From the NCBI RefSeq assembly GCF_005239225.2, contig NC_133295.1, positions 10,912,001-10,976,000 of the forward strand: a DNA stretch of 64,000 bases, in the 5' to 3' direction. Under the pieces are notes generated by a model. It was given only the letters and a program-made list of their open reading frames with translations, searched no databases and was not told where the DNA came from. The stretch is from Populus alba. Its lineage: Eukaryota > Streptophyta > Magnoliopsida > Malpighiales > Salicaceae. Of this stretch, positions 47,054 to 59,140 are shown piece after piece (the stretch's first letter is position 1; each line of letters opens with the position of its first letter). Made by a program: the position numbers and the translations under genes.

Positions 47054-47601
47054 GTGATCTTTCTAGATTGTCCAATTATGATTGCATTGGACTTTTGTGT
47101 CAAAAGTTATGGCTGTTTTAAATTTAGTCTGCTTATGTTTCAGAAATGTAAAAAAAAAACGTGTTAGTTAAATTTGTCTAGTTACTTTATTAAAAGTCTA
47201 AGTTTTAGGCTTGGCTTTTGTCATGTTGAATTTTCCTAACTTTGGAGGGATGTTCCAATTATAAATATAGTATCAGAATATGTAATAAACATTTTTGGCC
47301 AAGATTTGAAACTTAATTCAGAGAATTAAGAGTTGTTCTTCCAGATTGATTTTGTAAAGAATCCTACCTGACATATCATTCTTCAATCACAAAGAGTGTG
47401 GCGTTGAAATCCTAGATTGATCTTTGTGGCGTCCAGATCGACTTATCAAAGTATCATTCTAGTCTATCCTCCATCTTATTTATCTTAAATCACTACAATT
47501 TAGCCCAAATACCCCAAGAAAGACAACACAACCAGACCCATCCTTCATCCATTTTTGTTAGAATCATTGTTGCCGATTTTCGAATCATTCACGGCACGTC
47601 A
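47054..47601 (+). repeat. 3' LTR of gypsy element 1 (minimum extent)
   Basis: Aligns with 42911-43463. The true LTR may start earlier: 46880-47053 is also shared with the inverted copy, and a purine tract (GAGATGGGAAAAG, about 46869-46881) could be the polypurine tract. Confidence 0.7.
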
Positions 47602-47644
47602 TCATGAGCAAAGTTGCCCATGTTGATTCTATGTTGATCTTCTC

Positions 47645-47828
47645 TGTTCATCCAACATGGGCAACTATCAAAAGAGATTTGTTCCTGATTACTATAAACA
47701 AGAGCTATACATCAGACTTTGCAGCAAGGATCTTTGAGCGTGGAAGAGTATGTGAAAGAGTTTGAGTTGCTGATTCGATGTGAGTTCATGGAACCTCAAG
47801 AGCAAACAATAGCTAGATTTCTTGGAGT
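47645..47828 (+). pseudogene. Gypsy gag fragment, plus orientation
   Basis: Matches part of gag of element 1 (44085-44265): DYYKQELYIRL, SVEEYVKEFELLIRCEFMEP and EQTIARFL. It joins directly to a minus-strand gag piece, so an inversion point lies at about 47830-47880. Confidence 0.75.
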
Positions 47829-47879
47829 CTTTAGACATCTTAAAGCCAAGTTTCCCACAGACAGCGCCATTCTTCATCA

Positions 47880-48399
47880 CTCTTTTCATAGTTGCCCATG
47901 TTGTAATCTCCTCTTCTTCATCCCTCCTCCTCTGAATCTTTAAGTTTTCCCACCATAAAAGAGCATAATCCATAAACTCAAGTGCTGCCACCTTGCACTT
48001 CTTTTCTTCAAAATATTCATACCATTCAAACACCTTTTCAACCTTCTGAATCCACTCCAAGTATTCCTCGGGTGAACTACTTCCTCTAAACGGTGGAATT
48101 TTAAGTTTGAGACCATTAGGAGGATTATAATTTTGCCTTCTTGGTATGACCTTATCATCAGCCACATCATCCCCATTTGGATCTTCATCAGCTTCTATAA
48201 TATCATTTCGTGGCACCCTAAGTGCTTCTCTCTGTTGGGGTTGCAAATTATTTATTTGCAGCATTTGCATAAGGGTATTCAATTGTTCACGAATTCCAGT
48301 CATTTCATCATGAATCTCAACATGAGATCGTTCTAAGCCCATAACTTGTGCCTGTTCCAAATTTAACCCTCTTGGCAAATCTTCTTTATCTCCAACCAT
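47880..48399 (-). pseudogene. Gypsy gag fragment, minus orientation
   Basis: Open from the ATG at 48399 (MVGDKEDLPRGLNLEQAQVM) through the gag core (LKIPPFRGSSSPEEYLEW, FEWYEYFEEKKCKVAALEF, ITTWATMKRVM) to the inversion point. It retains the glutamine codon that is TAA in element 1, which shows which state is ancestral. Confidence 0.8.
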
Positions 48400-48479
48400 A
48401 ATTAAGTTTATTAACCTCAATTCCAGCAATCCTTTCTTCTTCTTCTTCTTGTTTTTGGCTTTTGTATTAGATCGCAACT

Positions 48480-48494
48480 GATGCTCTGATACCA
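48480..48494 (-). other. Primer-binding site of the inverted gypsy copy
   Basis: On the minus strand this reads TGGTATCAGAGCATC, an intact initiator-methionine-tRNA-type primer site two bases inside the LTR. Confidence 0.75.
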
Positions 48495-48496
48495 GA

Positions 48497-49050
48497 TGAT
48501 GTGCCGTGAATGATTCGAAAATCGGCAAGAATGATTCTAATAAAAATGAATGAAGGATGGGTATGGTTGTGTTGTTTTTCTTTTGGTATTTAGGCTGGAT
48601 TGTAGTGATTTTAAGGTGAAAATAAGATGGAGGATAGACTAGAATGATATTTTGATAAGTCGATCTGAACGCCACAAAGATCAATCTAGGATTTCGACGC
48701 CACACTCTTTGTGATTAAAGAGTGATAAGTCAGGTATGGTTCTTCACAAAAAATCAATGTGGAAGAACTCTTAATTCTTTGAATTAAGTTTCAAATCTTG
48801 GCCAAAAGTGTTTATTACATATTCTGATATTATATTTATAATTGGAACATCCCTCCAAAGTTATGAAAATTCAACATGACAGAAGTCAAGTCTAAAACTT
48901 AGACTTTTAATAAAGTAACTAGACAAATTTAACTAGCACGTTTTTTTTTTTACATTTCTGAAACATAAGCAGACCAAATTTAAAACAACCATAACTTTTG
49001 ATATAAAAGTCCAATGCAATCATGGTTGGACAATCTAGAAAGATCACATT
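48497..49050 (-). repeat. LTR of the inverted gypsy copy (minimum extent)
   Basis: Reverse complement of the element 1 LTRs. It lies between a pol 3' end (higher coordinates) and a primer site plus gag (lower coordinates). Confidence 0.75.
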
Positions 49051-49212
49051 CTGAACTTGAATTTTACCTAGATAAGTCTTGTTATCACATGCAATTGATG
49101 ACTTCAAATTCGGGTTCAAATCCATCTACTATTCTGACCGTAAACAACATCAATTCCTTCACTTATTTGCATTATCAATCCAAATACAAGTAGCCCAGCA
49201 TCAAAAGAGCCA

Positions 49213-49440
49213 TTAAGGGCTTTTCCCATCTCTAAGTTTCAATTGTAGGCAAATAAGCACCCTTGAACCAATTTCAAACTGATTGCTAATTTTTAACTCC
49301 GACATAGCTTCAATCATTGCAATTTGATTCGTTAAGGCCCGTTGTAGTTGTTTCGCTCTCGCTCTTGTCATTGGACCATATGAATCCTCTTGCATATTAG
49401 ATTAAGCTTTACGAGATGGATTATAATTCCCATGATGCAC
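49213..49440 (-). pseudogene. 3' end of gypsy pol, inverted copy
   Basis: Encodes SYGPMTRARAKQLQRALTNQ and IAMIEAMSELKISN, the same C-terminal tail as element 1 at 46720-46822. It sits upstream, in the element's sense, of the LTR instead of downstream of its own gag. Confidence 0.75.
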
Positions 49441-49446
49441 ATCAAG

Positions 49447-49501
49447 ACATCTTAAAGCCAAGTTTGATCTTCCCTGTTCATCTAACTTTGCTCATGTAGA
49501 T
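49447..49501. repeat. Junction segment, copy B
   Basis: Near copy of 42826-42880, same strand, with two or three differences. Confidence 0.8.
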
Positions 49502-49549
49502 ATGTTAGTGATAGCTTTTAGCTTTTAATTCTTCGAACATTTCTAATTT

Positions 49550-52500
49550 TGATCCCTGGGTTATAGATTCAATAGCCAATGATCATATGACTCGGTCTAT
49601 AATTTGTTTTTCATCTTACAATCATTACTTAGTTAAAGATAAAGTTCATATAATTGATGGTTCCCTAGCTCCTATTTTTGGTAAAGGTTCAATTCAATAT
49701 ACTACTTTATCTTTAACCTCAGTTCTTCATGTTTCCAAGTTCTCTTCTAATCTACTATCTATTAGTAAAAAGACCAAAGTTTTAAAGTGTAAAGTCTTTC
49801 TATTTTACTCATTGTGAGTTCAAGGACCTGAAAACAAAAAAAGAGATCAACTATGGTAGAGTGGAAGATGGCTTATATTTGTTAAATTCTGGTTTTGTTG
49901 GTTCATAAAACACAAATGGGTTCAAACATGGGTTGATGACCATTTCTAACGATGTTAATCAATAATTATTATTGTGACATAATTAATTAGGGCATCCATA
50001 ATTTATAACACTATCTAAGCAATGTACTACAAAAACCTTATTTATGATGCTTGCAAATTTTCCAAGCATATATGTGCTATTTATTTCTCAACTAATAATA
50101 GCAATAAACTTTTTAAGTTGATTCATTCAGATCGTTGGGGTATTAGTCAAGTTGTTTTCTTTTATTGGTGGATTGTAACTTTTATTAATTGTTATAGTCG
50201 TACTACTTAGGTTTATTTGATGCATAATAAAAGTGAAGTGTTTTCTTACTTTAAGAGGTTTGATAACATGATGTACACTATTTAATGCTAAAGTTTAGAT
50301 CTTGAGGAATGATAATGGTACAAAGTATATGGATGGAGTTTTTCAAAGCTATATGTTAGAACATTGGATTCAACATTGGACTCGTTGTGTAAATACGCCA
50401 TATCTTAGAATGATGTAATTGAGACATTTACTAGAAGTTGCCAAATCTCTCATGTTCACAAGGAATTTTCTCAAAACCTATTATGGAGATCCAATTCTTA
50501 TAGCAACATATCTCATTAATAGGATATCATTAAGAGTTCTTGATTTCAGAAATCTAATAGAGTTCCTTAAGGAACATGTTCCTCCATTGTCCCACCAAAA
50601 ACTTTTAGGCGTGTTTGTTTTGTTTGAGATATTGACAAGTTATTGAGAAGTTGGATCATCGAGCATTAAATGTTTCATTGGATACTTTACTACTAAAAAA
50701 GAGTATAAATGTTATTATCCTCCAGGTAGAAAAAATGTTTGTTAGCGTAGATGTAACTTTTCATGAAAATGAGTAATATTTTGTCAACTCACACTTTAAG
50801 AGTTCTGTTATAAGAGTGAGGATATGTTCTTGGTATCCCCTACTCCTCATCTGGAGTATAATTTGAGGGAGAAAATCAAGTAAAGATAAATGAAGAAGAT
50901 GAAATTTCAGTAAAAGTCGAGGAGTGTAGGAGTGATGAGGAACCAGGAGAGAGAAATAGTGTAGGACAATGATAGGGAAGCTAGAAAGGGAAAGAAGGAA
51001 AAAGTTTGACAAGTTTATACTCGTAAGAAAAATAAATAAAAGAATTCAATAAATCTATTATACCAAGCCATGAACCATCTTCAAATCCAACCTTACAACA
51101 TACTCTTGACATTAAGTTTCCTAACTCTTCCATTGAAAATGTTATTTCTTTTATTGATTATCTTCGTATAGTTCTTAGAAAAGGAGTTTGAAGTTATACT
51201 GAATATCCTTTATCTAATTTTTTTTTCTTTCATATGATCGTTTATCACCTTCATATAGAGCTTTTGCATTCTTTCTGTCTTATAAGTCTATTCCTAAGAA
51301 CGGTAGAGGAAATGAGAGCTTTGTAGAAATATAACACATGAGAGCTCATTACTCTTCCTGGTGGAAAGAGAGTGGCAGGTTATAAATGGGTTTTCTTTAT
51401 TAAGCAAAAACAAGATGAAAATATTAATAAGTACAAGGCAAATCTAGTTGCTAAGGAATATAATCAAACATATAGAATTGACTATCAGTAAATGTTTGCT
51501 CGTGTTGCCAAAATAAACTCAATCAAGGTATTGTTGTCTATTGCAACAAAACTATGATTAGATTTGCAACAATTAGATGTGACAAATGCTTTTCTACGTG
51601 GTAACTTGTAGGAAAAAAATGTACTTTGAAATTCCTTCAGGTTTGTCTTGTGAGAAGACAAAGGGCAAGGTGTGGAAGTTGAGGAAAACATTATATGGCC
51701 TTACGAAATCTCCCTATGCATGGTTTGATAGATCCAACAAGGTAGTTGGTAGATTTAGGTACACATAAAGAAATGAAGACCACATTATTTTCATTAAACA
51801 TTACCAAGACAAAACTACAATTCTCATTGTATATGTTGATGATATTATGATGATAATAAATGATCACGAGAAGGTTTTAATGTTGAAAAAGTATCTTGCA
51901 AAAGAATTTGAAATCAAAGACCTTGAGATGTTGCATTACTTCTTAGGAAATGAAGTTGCACGATTAAGTAAATGCCTTTTTATTTCTCCAATGAAGTAAA
52001 TTCTTGATCTACTAGAAATAAGGATGTTGAGTTTTGGGCTAGTTGATTCCTCTATAGAAGTGAATCATCGCCTTGTCGATTATGAAGGCGAAGTAGTTGA
52101 AAAGGAAAGATACCATAGGCTGGTTGGTAGGTTGAATTATTTATTACATACTTGATCTGATAGAGCTTATTTAGTTAGTGTTATTAGCCAATTTATTCAT
52201 GATCCTTGCACATCCTACCTTGATGTTATTAATCATATCCTTCGATCTTTGAATTATGCTTCGAGCAAAGGGTTTTTGTTCTCCAATAATAGGCACTTAA
52301 AGGTAAAAACTTTTATTGATGTTGATTGGGCTGGATTACTAGGTGATAAGAGATCCACATCTAGATATTGTGCTTTTATTGGTGGTAATTTGGTCTTATA
52401 GAGGGGTAGAAAACATGTAATGGCTCAGTCTAATGTAGAAATAATGAGCAATGATACATGGAATGTGCGAAGTTTTGTGGCTTAAAAATCTAATGCATGA

Positions 52501-52735
52501 GCTATGAATAATTATTGATCATCCAATGTTGTTTTGTGATAATAAAACATTTATCAACATTGCCTATGATCCAGTTCAACATGATCGGATGAAGTATATT
52601 GAGGTTGATAGACACTTTATTAAAAATAAGTTGATGAGAAAATTATTTGTATCGTATTTGTAAAAACTAAAGAACATTTAGTTGATGTGTTTACGTGTTT
52701 CACACTATTACTTTCAAGATGAGCAGGGGAGATAT
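49550..52735 (+). mobile_element. Heavily decayed Ty1/copia element
   Basis: Plus-strand fragments in order. Protease: VIDSIANDHMT, then DGSLAPIFGKGS and LTSVLHVSKFSSNLLSISK. Integrase: KLIHSDRWGISQVV. Reverse transcriptase: GKVWKLRKTLYGL, SPYAWFDRS and IVYVDDIMMI. RNase H: DKRSTSRYCAFIGGN and GRKHVMAQSN. A purine tract (GAGCAGGGGAGAT, about 52720-52732) ends the internal region. The protease motif reads DSIA instead of DSGA. Stops and frameshifts are everywhere; gag and the 5' LTR were not found. Confidence 0.8.
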
Positions 52736-53150
52736 CTATGATTTATTAGGAGCAATTATTACTTTTATTGTGGAGTTAATAATAGTAAAGTAATCTTATA
52801 TTTTTTCTTATATATACATATAATGTAGGTTGGTGCCAAAATGGAATGAACTGATATTTGTTGTCACTTCATCTCACATTCTTTCTCTTCTTTCTTCTTC
52901 CTCTCACTTTTGCACCATCCATTATCAATCTTTAAATAATCTTAGAAAAAACATCTCAAACCATGAGAACATTACTATCATTGCTCTCATCTACCATGGC
53001 AATCACAACATCTCTAGACGTTTTGCGACTTAGTTTCAAATTTTTTAACTAGACTTTCATCTTCTCATAACGGGATGCGATAACGGATGGATAAAGGAAT
53101 GAGTGTGCATAATCATTTTTAAGTAGGCTTTCATCCACTCCAAGTTTAGA
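52736..53150 (+). repeat. Probable 3' LTR remnant and mixed repeat DNA
   Basis: It follows the polypurine tract of the decayed copia, so part should be its LTR, but no 5' counterpart exists to fix the ends. From 53086 it contains a gag-like RMDKGMSVHNH reading that mirrors the minus-strand gag nearby. Confidence 0.35.
53086..53120 (+). repeat. Inverted repeat arm 1
   Basis: A 35-base segment starting GGATGGATAAAGGAATGAGT. Its reverse complement, with three differences, lies at 53445-53478. Confidence 0.8.
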
Positions 53151-53800
53151 ATTTGACCATTAAGTCTACCTCCTTGTGCCATATCCATACCATGGTGATC
53201 ACAATCTTGTTTTCAAGAGTAACCTTCCATGACCAATTCTTTATCAACACTAGTACTCTCTACTTTCAAAACATATCATTCTCTAGTGAAATTTTTGTCA
53301 TATCATTCAAACCCAAATGTGGCCTTCCAAATAGTATCATTTGTACCAATGACTTGTATGACTTGTGTAAAGACAATAATAGAAGGAGAGCTTGCTCTGC
53401 ATCCTCAATTTTTTCTCTAGCATTAACTCCTTTTAAATTATGAAAGATGGTTATACACACTCATTCCTTTATCCATCCTCAAGGAGTACAAATCTAATTT
53501 TAAAAGAAAATGATTAGTCAATGGCTTAGAAGCATAAATACTCCAATTTTTCCCATATGCCTCTAGACGTTGACTTGCCTAGGACATTGTACTTAATCTT
53601 TGAAACCACAACCAATCAAACCTGATTCACTTTATTTTTTTGAACTGGGTTCAAATCAACATCCTTCAATTGTTTAGGTCTAGGATCTTCAATAATAATA
53701 CCAAGTCCTTGAGCTGTTAAAACATCCTTCATCGTGCTTTGCTAAAGAATGAAATTGTTTTTCCCGTCAAACAATTTGATCTTAACTTTCATCACACAAA
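53150..53800 (-). pseudogene. Copia gag, broken
   Basis: Minus-strand pieces match copia gag: KVKIKLFDGKNNFIL, QSTMKDVLTAQGLG, STSRGIWEKLEYL, KIEDAEQALLLLLSLHKSYK and LVQMILFGRPHL, in shifting frames with stops. It lies just inside the LTR at 53.87-54.33 kb, in the correct order for the 5' part of a minus-strand element. The rest of the element is missing. Confidence 0.7.
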
Positions 53801-53871
53801 TTCATGTCCTCACTATCTTCAATTATTTTGCAAAATAATTCAATCAACCTTAATATAAGTTATGATACTAG

Positions 53872-54329
53872 TTGTTGTGATAAACCAAGGCTTTTATACT
53901 AGTTGTTGAGCAAAACCTAAGCAAATCAAATAATAGCACAAAATAAAAAGGACATAAAATATAATGTAATTCAACATAGCCTACTTTGCAAAACATCATT
54001 ATCAAATATTTGGGTTTACAAGAACAAATTAACCACACATACAAACATTTCATTATCCAAAACTTGAATTACATCAAATAATCAATCACAAGAAAATACC
54101 ACACTAATTCTTGGTATTGCACTACTTTTTGGTATTGCACACACCATCGATGTTATGTTGGAGGCACAAAAAAACTAGCCGCTGCATATACTATTTATAC
54201 TAGCATCAAGATCATTCATTAGAAAAAGAATCTTTTTTTTTATTAAAAAAATACTTAAAGTCCAACTTCAACAAAAAAGTCATTTTCCTAAACAAAATGT
54301 ATCAACACATTTCATTCTTGTTTAGGACA
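53872..54329 (-). repeat. 5' LTR of the minus-strand copia fragment
   Basis: Homologous to the isolated LTR at 41149-41575. On the minus strand it has a TATAAATAG box and ends CAACA, followed by ACTAGTATCATAA, a decayed form of the TTGGTATCAGAG primer site. A short internal duplication near 53872-53910 makes the inner edge ambiguous. Confidence 0.65.
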
Positions 54330-54419
54330 CCACACCATGAAACTACCAATCTAACCTAAACCAACTCACCAATTTAAGCCATAACTCAACAACACAAATA
54401 CACGAGAATAGCTTATATC

Positions 54420-54800
54420 CCTGTATGGGTTGCCATGTATTTCCAAGTTGAAAATGACCTTGGAATTATACTTGTATTGTTTTTTAATAAACCATAGGGT
54501 CACTAACAATTTTTTTTCCTATTATATATTATTATGGTGTTTTAGTTTTTTTTTTTTCCTATTTTAAAGGATTAATTTTTCTATTTTATTTTTCATATTC
54601 AATATTACTAAGATTTTCTAGTTTTTTCTATATACAAGGTTGTAATAGCTTTCTAGCAAGTGAAACATGAATGAATAAAATTAAGTATTTCAAGAGTCCT
54701 TTTATTGTTATGGTTCTTATTCTTTGCTGGTTTTGACTTGTAACAAATCTTGTTATCCTCCGCTCCCATATGCGTCACAGAATATCAGAGCTCAATGATT
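54420..54800 (+). repeat. Possible LTR end with primer-site motif
   Basis: Ends CCGCTCCCATATGCGTCACA followed by GAATATCAGAGCTCAATG, which resembles an LTR end plus a TGGTATCAGAGC-like site. A second ATATCAGAGCTCAAT occurs at about 54836. No body or second LTR was identified. Confidence 0.3.
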
Positions 54801-55140
54801 CTTGGTGGTTTTGGTTAGAGGTAATAGATGACATATATCAGAGCTCAATCATTCATGGTAGTTAGTTGTTATGTGTTGTTGAATAACCATGGATGGATGA
54901 GGTCACACAAGAGGATGTGCTTGTGTAGAAGAGGATAAAAAGGTTTATTTTTGAAAAAAGATGTCTAAAAACTAGTGTATTGTTTTTTTTTTTAATCATC
55001 CATTGTTATTAGAAATCCTGGTGGTGAAATCCATGGTGGGGTGACCTGCACACAAGTGTTGTGTTAGGTATTCATGATAAGGCAGTTCTTATAAAGGTGT
55101 GTTAGGGATCCATAATGGAACCCCTATATAAAAGGATTTT

Positions 55141-57208
55141 TGTAAGCTTTTGGAGAAAAAAAATCAATAGGCTAGTGAAAAAAATGCTATGATGAGGGTG
55201 TAAATTAAATGTTTATACTAAGAGAATGATAATGAATAGGAAAATTTGGAATAAAAAGTTTGGGTACTAATTTTTTAAAAAGAAAATACAAAAAATAGCC
55301 CAAAAGGAACGCGGATAAAAAAATTGAACGTAAATGAGTTATATGGAGAACAAAATATTGGAATGTAATTTGGTGAAATTTTAAATAACTCAGCTTAGTT
55401 TTCATATAAATAGGTAACAAAATATGAGATAAATTACCTAGTAAACTCGAAAGGTTACAAAGGAAGGATATAATGAGAATTTTTGAAATTGTTATTTATA
55501 AATACATAGCTCATGGTCGGCTATGCAAGGAGGAAAAAGAAGAAGAGAGAAGCTTGGGAGATCTTAGAAAACCTTGGGAATAAAAATAAGAAAATTAAAG
55601 AGAAACCTTTCAAATTTATGAGAGATAAATATCATAAACACAAAATCAAGAGAAATCAAGTGAAGGGAAGTAAAAAGAAGTGGATTTGAGAGAGTGATAG
55701 TCACGGAAACAAGGGGAGAAAGAGGAAGAGATAAAAGTTGATAAAAAGCTTGTTCATCTTACAAATTCTTCTTGATTATTTGTGATTTAAAGGTGAGAAT
55801 CCCTTTTACTAAGAATAATTGTGTTTTTGATGAGATTAGAGGTGTGATAGTTAGGGCTTATAATTATGAGAAATTGAATTTAATAAGTAAAAATGATATT
55901 GATTAAGTTTTTGATTTAATTGGTGTTCATGTGGATTTAATTGGTTTAGCGTTAATTGAATATGTTCTAATGCTTGAATTAGGAGAGAGTTGTATTTAGG
56001 AGATAATTTTATTGATTTTAATGTTATGAAATTTGTATTTAAATGGGTTGATCGAAGTATTTAATGCATGGAAATTAAATGAAATTGCATAAAAATTGGA
56101 AGGAATGCATGGATTTTATTTATGAGGAGTTGGGTTAATTGAAATTGTTAATAAATTTAATAAATTTATGTTATTAATTATATGTAATTGGAATGGATTG
56201 AGGAAAATTGAGAAATTAGAAAAAGAAAAGAAAGAAGAAATAATTGAAATGTGATTTATAGCGAATCGTAAGAGAAATTATGATATATAAATGAAGTTAT
56301 AAGATGATGAAATAATCATGTATTGATAGGGGATGCCTTAATAGCTCGATCGCAAGCGAGAATAGGTGTTTAGGCTTCACGAGTAGCAGGTAGGTGTTTA
56401 ACACCTATTCTTAATCATGTATTATATTGGTTGATTTATTAGAATTATTAAATTAATTGTTGTTGATCTAACTTGTCATAAAAGTAATTAAATCGGTGGA
56501 ATAAGAATAAGGATTTGTGATTTGATTAGTTGTTTTGAGGATGGAGGATAATGATGTCAATGGCTCTGTGACATTAACATTTATTGATTAATCGTTTCTG
56601 GATAATAAGGAAGGCTAATGATGTCAATACGAGGATATTGACATTGTCATTATTGATTAGTCATTCCCTGATAATAGGGGAGGCTAATGATGTCAATACA
56701 AGGATATTAACATCAATATTTACTGATCAGTCATTCCTGAGAGATTAGAAAGACTAATGATGTTAACACGAGTATGTTGACATCAACATTTATTGATTAG
56801 CTTATTGGTGGATTGGTGGCTAATGATACTAGGTAATGTGGTATCAATATATTTTTTATTAATGATACTAAGGTGAAGATGGTTAATGAATATCAATTTG
56901 AAAATTGATATCAACATTGAGTTGTTGATATGAATTTTATCAAGTAAATGATATTTAGTAGTATAGAAATGATGAAAGTTAAGATATTGCTTTAATTCTT
57001 TATTGTTAGAATTATTATTATTTACTTGGTTTGTTTATATTATTTGTTTTAATTTTAGGTTCCTCACATTAATACTTGGAACATTCTATTTTAAGGGAAA
57101 ATTTGCTGTAATTTAAGTAGAATTGTAAAAAAAAAATTAAAAATCAAGTTGTTACTAATATTTTGACGTGGTCGATTGAAAAGTGTGTTTAATAGTTGGG
57201 ATGTTACA
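55141..57208 (+). repeat. 5' LTR of gypsy element 2 (about 2.1 kb)
   Basis: Starts TGTAAGCTTTTGG and ends GATGTTACA (TGTAA...TTACA), followed at once by a primer-site-like TTGGTATTAGAG. Its start aligns with 60844 onward (TGTAAACCTCTGG). It contains a tandem array at 56545-56950. Confidence 0.8.
56545..56950 (+). repeat. Tandem array in 5' LTR, about 70-base unit
   Basis: Four to five diverged units built on GCTAATGATGTCAATACGAG, GATATTGACAT, TTATTGATTAGTCATT and CTGATAATAGG. The same unit occurs about 2.5 times at 62170-62345. Confidence 0.75.
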
Positions 57209-57210
57209 TT

Positions 57211-57222
57211 TTGGTATTAGAG
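57211..57222 (+). other. Primer-binding-like site of gypsy element 2
   Basis: TTGGTATTAGAG, one base from TTGGTATCAGAG, two bases after the LTR end. Confidence 0.65.
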
Positions 57223-57229
57223 TTAAGGT

Positions 57230-58660
57230 GATGGTTCGATGAATTGGTGTATTAATGCTAGAATTGAAAATGATATCTCAGGATTGTTTGAACCAAACAA
57301 GAAGCCATGAATGACTCCTTAGTTCAAGGAATAGAGTTGAGAATTCATTATGAAGATGATTAGAGAGAGGACCTATTGGCAAATACTACCTCTCATATGC
57401 TTGTCGTATCGGTGTATTTTAAGTAGAGTGAGTCAGCACGATGTTAGGATGATTTTGCATCATTACGAGCATATATTCCATAACCTAGTACATCAAAGAG
57501 ATCGAGGTAGACAAATAAACCCCTTATAAGTGGCACTAGTAGATGTATCTACATCGTTACCAACTTTGCAATATTATAGCAGGTTGTTAGAGTGGGGATG
57601 TCAGGATGGTTGGGGCTTCCAGTATAACACCATCTAGGGTAGAGAAAGTGGTCACCCTAGTACATTGGGTGAAGGATATACAAGAGATAGGTTGTGTGAC
57701 ATATTCAAGATAGAAAGATGATGAGCTTGCAAGGCATTGACTGAGAAAGGTTGAGAGAGTGATGGTTTAAATACCAGTGCTGAAGGAGTCATGAGTTAAT
57801 TGTGTAACTCAACTATTATTAAACAATTCCCATTCTGGGTGGGAGACAGTCAGAGAGAGGAGATCCAAAGAAGTTCTAATATGGAAGAACTTCAAATAGG
57901 AGTTTGAAGAGCGATATTACTTATGGCAGTATAAGAGATAAGGAATAAGAGTTTCTAGATCTAAGATTGAGGGATATGACTATTTTGGAGTATGAGAAGC
58001 GGTTTTAAGACCTTTTTATTTTTGCTTCTGCATATCTTCCTACTAAGCACTGTTAGATAGAGATTTCTTGATGAGCTTAGACCGGAGCTCAATTGGTATT
58101 GATAGCTATGTAGTTTCGGATTGTGCAAGAATTGGTACGGGTTGCACAAACTATGAAGAGAGCGATTTAGGATGATTAATGGTAGGGACTGAACAAGGAA
58201 AAATTACGGGGGCTAATAGGAAGGAGATAGTATTGTCTATCAGTAGACCTCCCCTTCCGAAAAATAAAATAAAATGGGAAAGATAGGTAATTATCTAGAT
58301 AGTTTCAGGGAGGAATGAACTTTACTCTAGGTAAGAGTATAAAGGATCTATGCAGATGAGTGTCGGAGGATCTTTTAATGGCCAGGCCCATATAGGGGCT
58401 AATGTTGCAGTAGGGTCTACAACGTAAAGAGGAGCCACATCTTTTCTGTACGAGGTGCAATTTGAGGCACCCTGAAGATTGTTCAGCTACCCTAGGAAGG
58501 TGTTATATTTGTCGAGGTGAGGAACATTGATGAAGGGATTTTTAGTACTTGGGCAAGGGTTGTTATTATTATGGAGAGATAGGTTATAAGAAGTAGTGTC
58601 CTTGTCGTGCCATAAAGGGTACTTAGGGACAAAATGCTACTACACAAAGCAATCAATAAT
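57230..58660 (+). pseudogene. Gypsy element 2 gag and zinc knuckles
   Basis: Gag-type pieces in shifting frames: LRDMTILEYEKRF (about 57970-58010) and VQELVRVAQTMKRAI (about 58120-58170). Zinc-knuckle-like CTRCNLRHPEDC and CYICRGEEH follow (about 58440-58535). Stops are numerous. Confidence 0.6.
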
Positions 58661-58759
58661 ATATTATAGTGGATAGACCTACGAGGCCCACTTAATCTAA
58701 AGCGAGTGCTAACTGAGGATGCCCCCTAAATCTTAGAAAGGAAGGACTCAAGGTAAAGC

Positions 58760-59140
58760 ATACCATTTGACTTAGGAGGATATGAGTGCTGCACCGGATG
58801 TGGTTATATGTACATTACTATTAAAGTCCTTGCAAAGACATGTCTTGATTGATCCAATAGCTAGTTATTCAATTGTGTCATATGAAATTATGGACAAACT
58901 ACATGTAATACCTTGTAAAAGAGTAATTGTTAGTACACTGTAAGAGAAAACAAAGATATTGATAATGTTTATAAATGGGTAAAACTGTATATTGAGGGTT
59001 ATAAGTTGAGGGTAGATTTAATGCCATTGGAGTTTCATGATTTTGATCTGATTCTAGGTATGGACTGGTTAAGTGTGCACCATGCACAAATGAATTGTTT
59101 CACCAAAATGGTGATTATCTAGAAGAACTATCTAGATTGT
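58760..59140 (+). pseudogene. Gypsy element 2 protease
   Basis: VLIDPIASYSIVSYEIMDKL matches the retroviral-type protease pattern VLIDxGxxxSFVS, with the glycine after the aspartate replaced. FHDFDLILGMDWLSVHHAQM is the conserved end of the domain. The frame is broken between the two parts. Confidence 0.7.

Larger units (their letters stand above)
42911..47601 (+). mobile_element. Ty3/gypsy element 1, internally deleted
   Basis: Order: LTR, primer-binding site, gag, zinc knuckle and protease, RNase H, integrase, LTR. The protease-RNase H-integrase order is gypsy-like. The reverse transcriptase core is missing. LTR copies differ by several substitutions, so the insertion is not recent. Confidence 0.85.
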
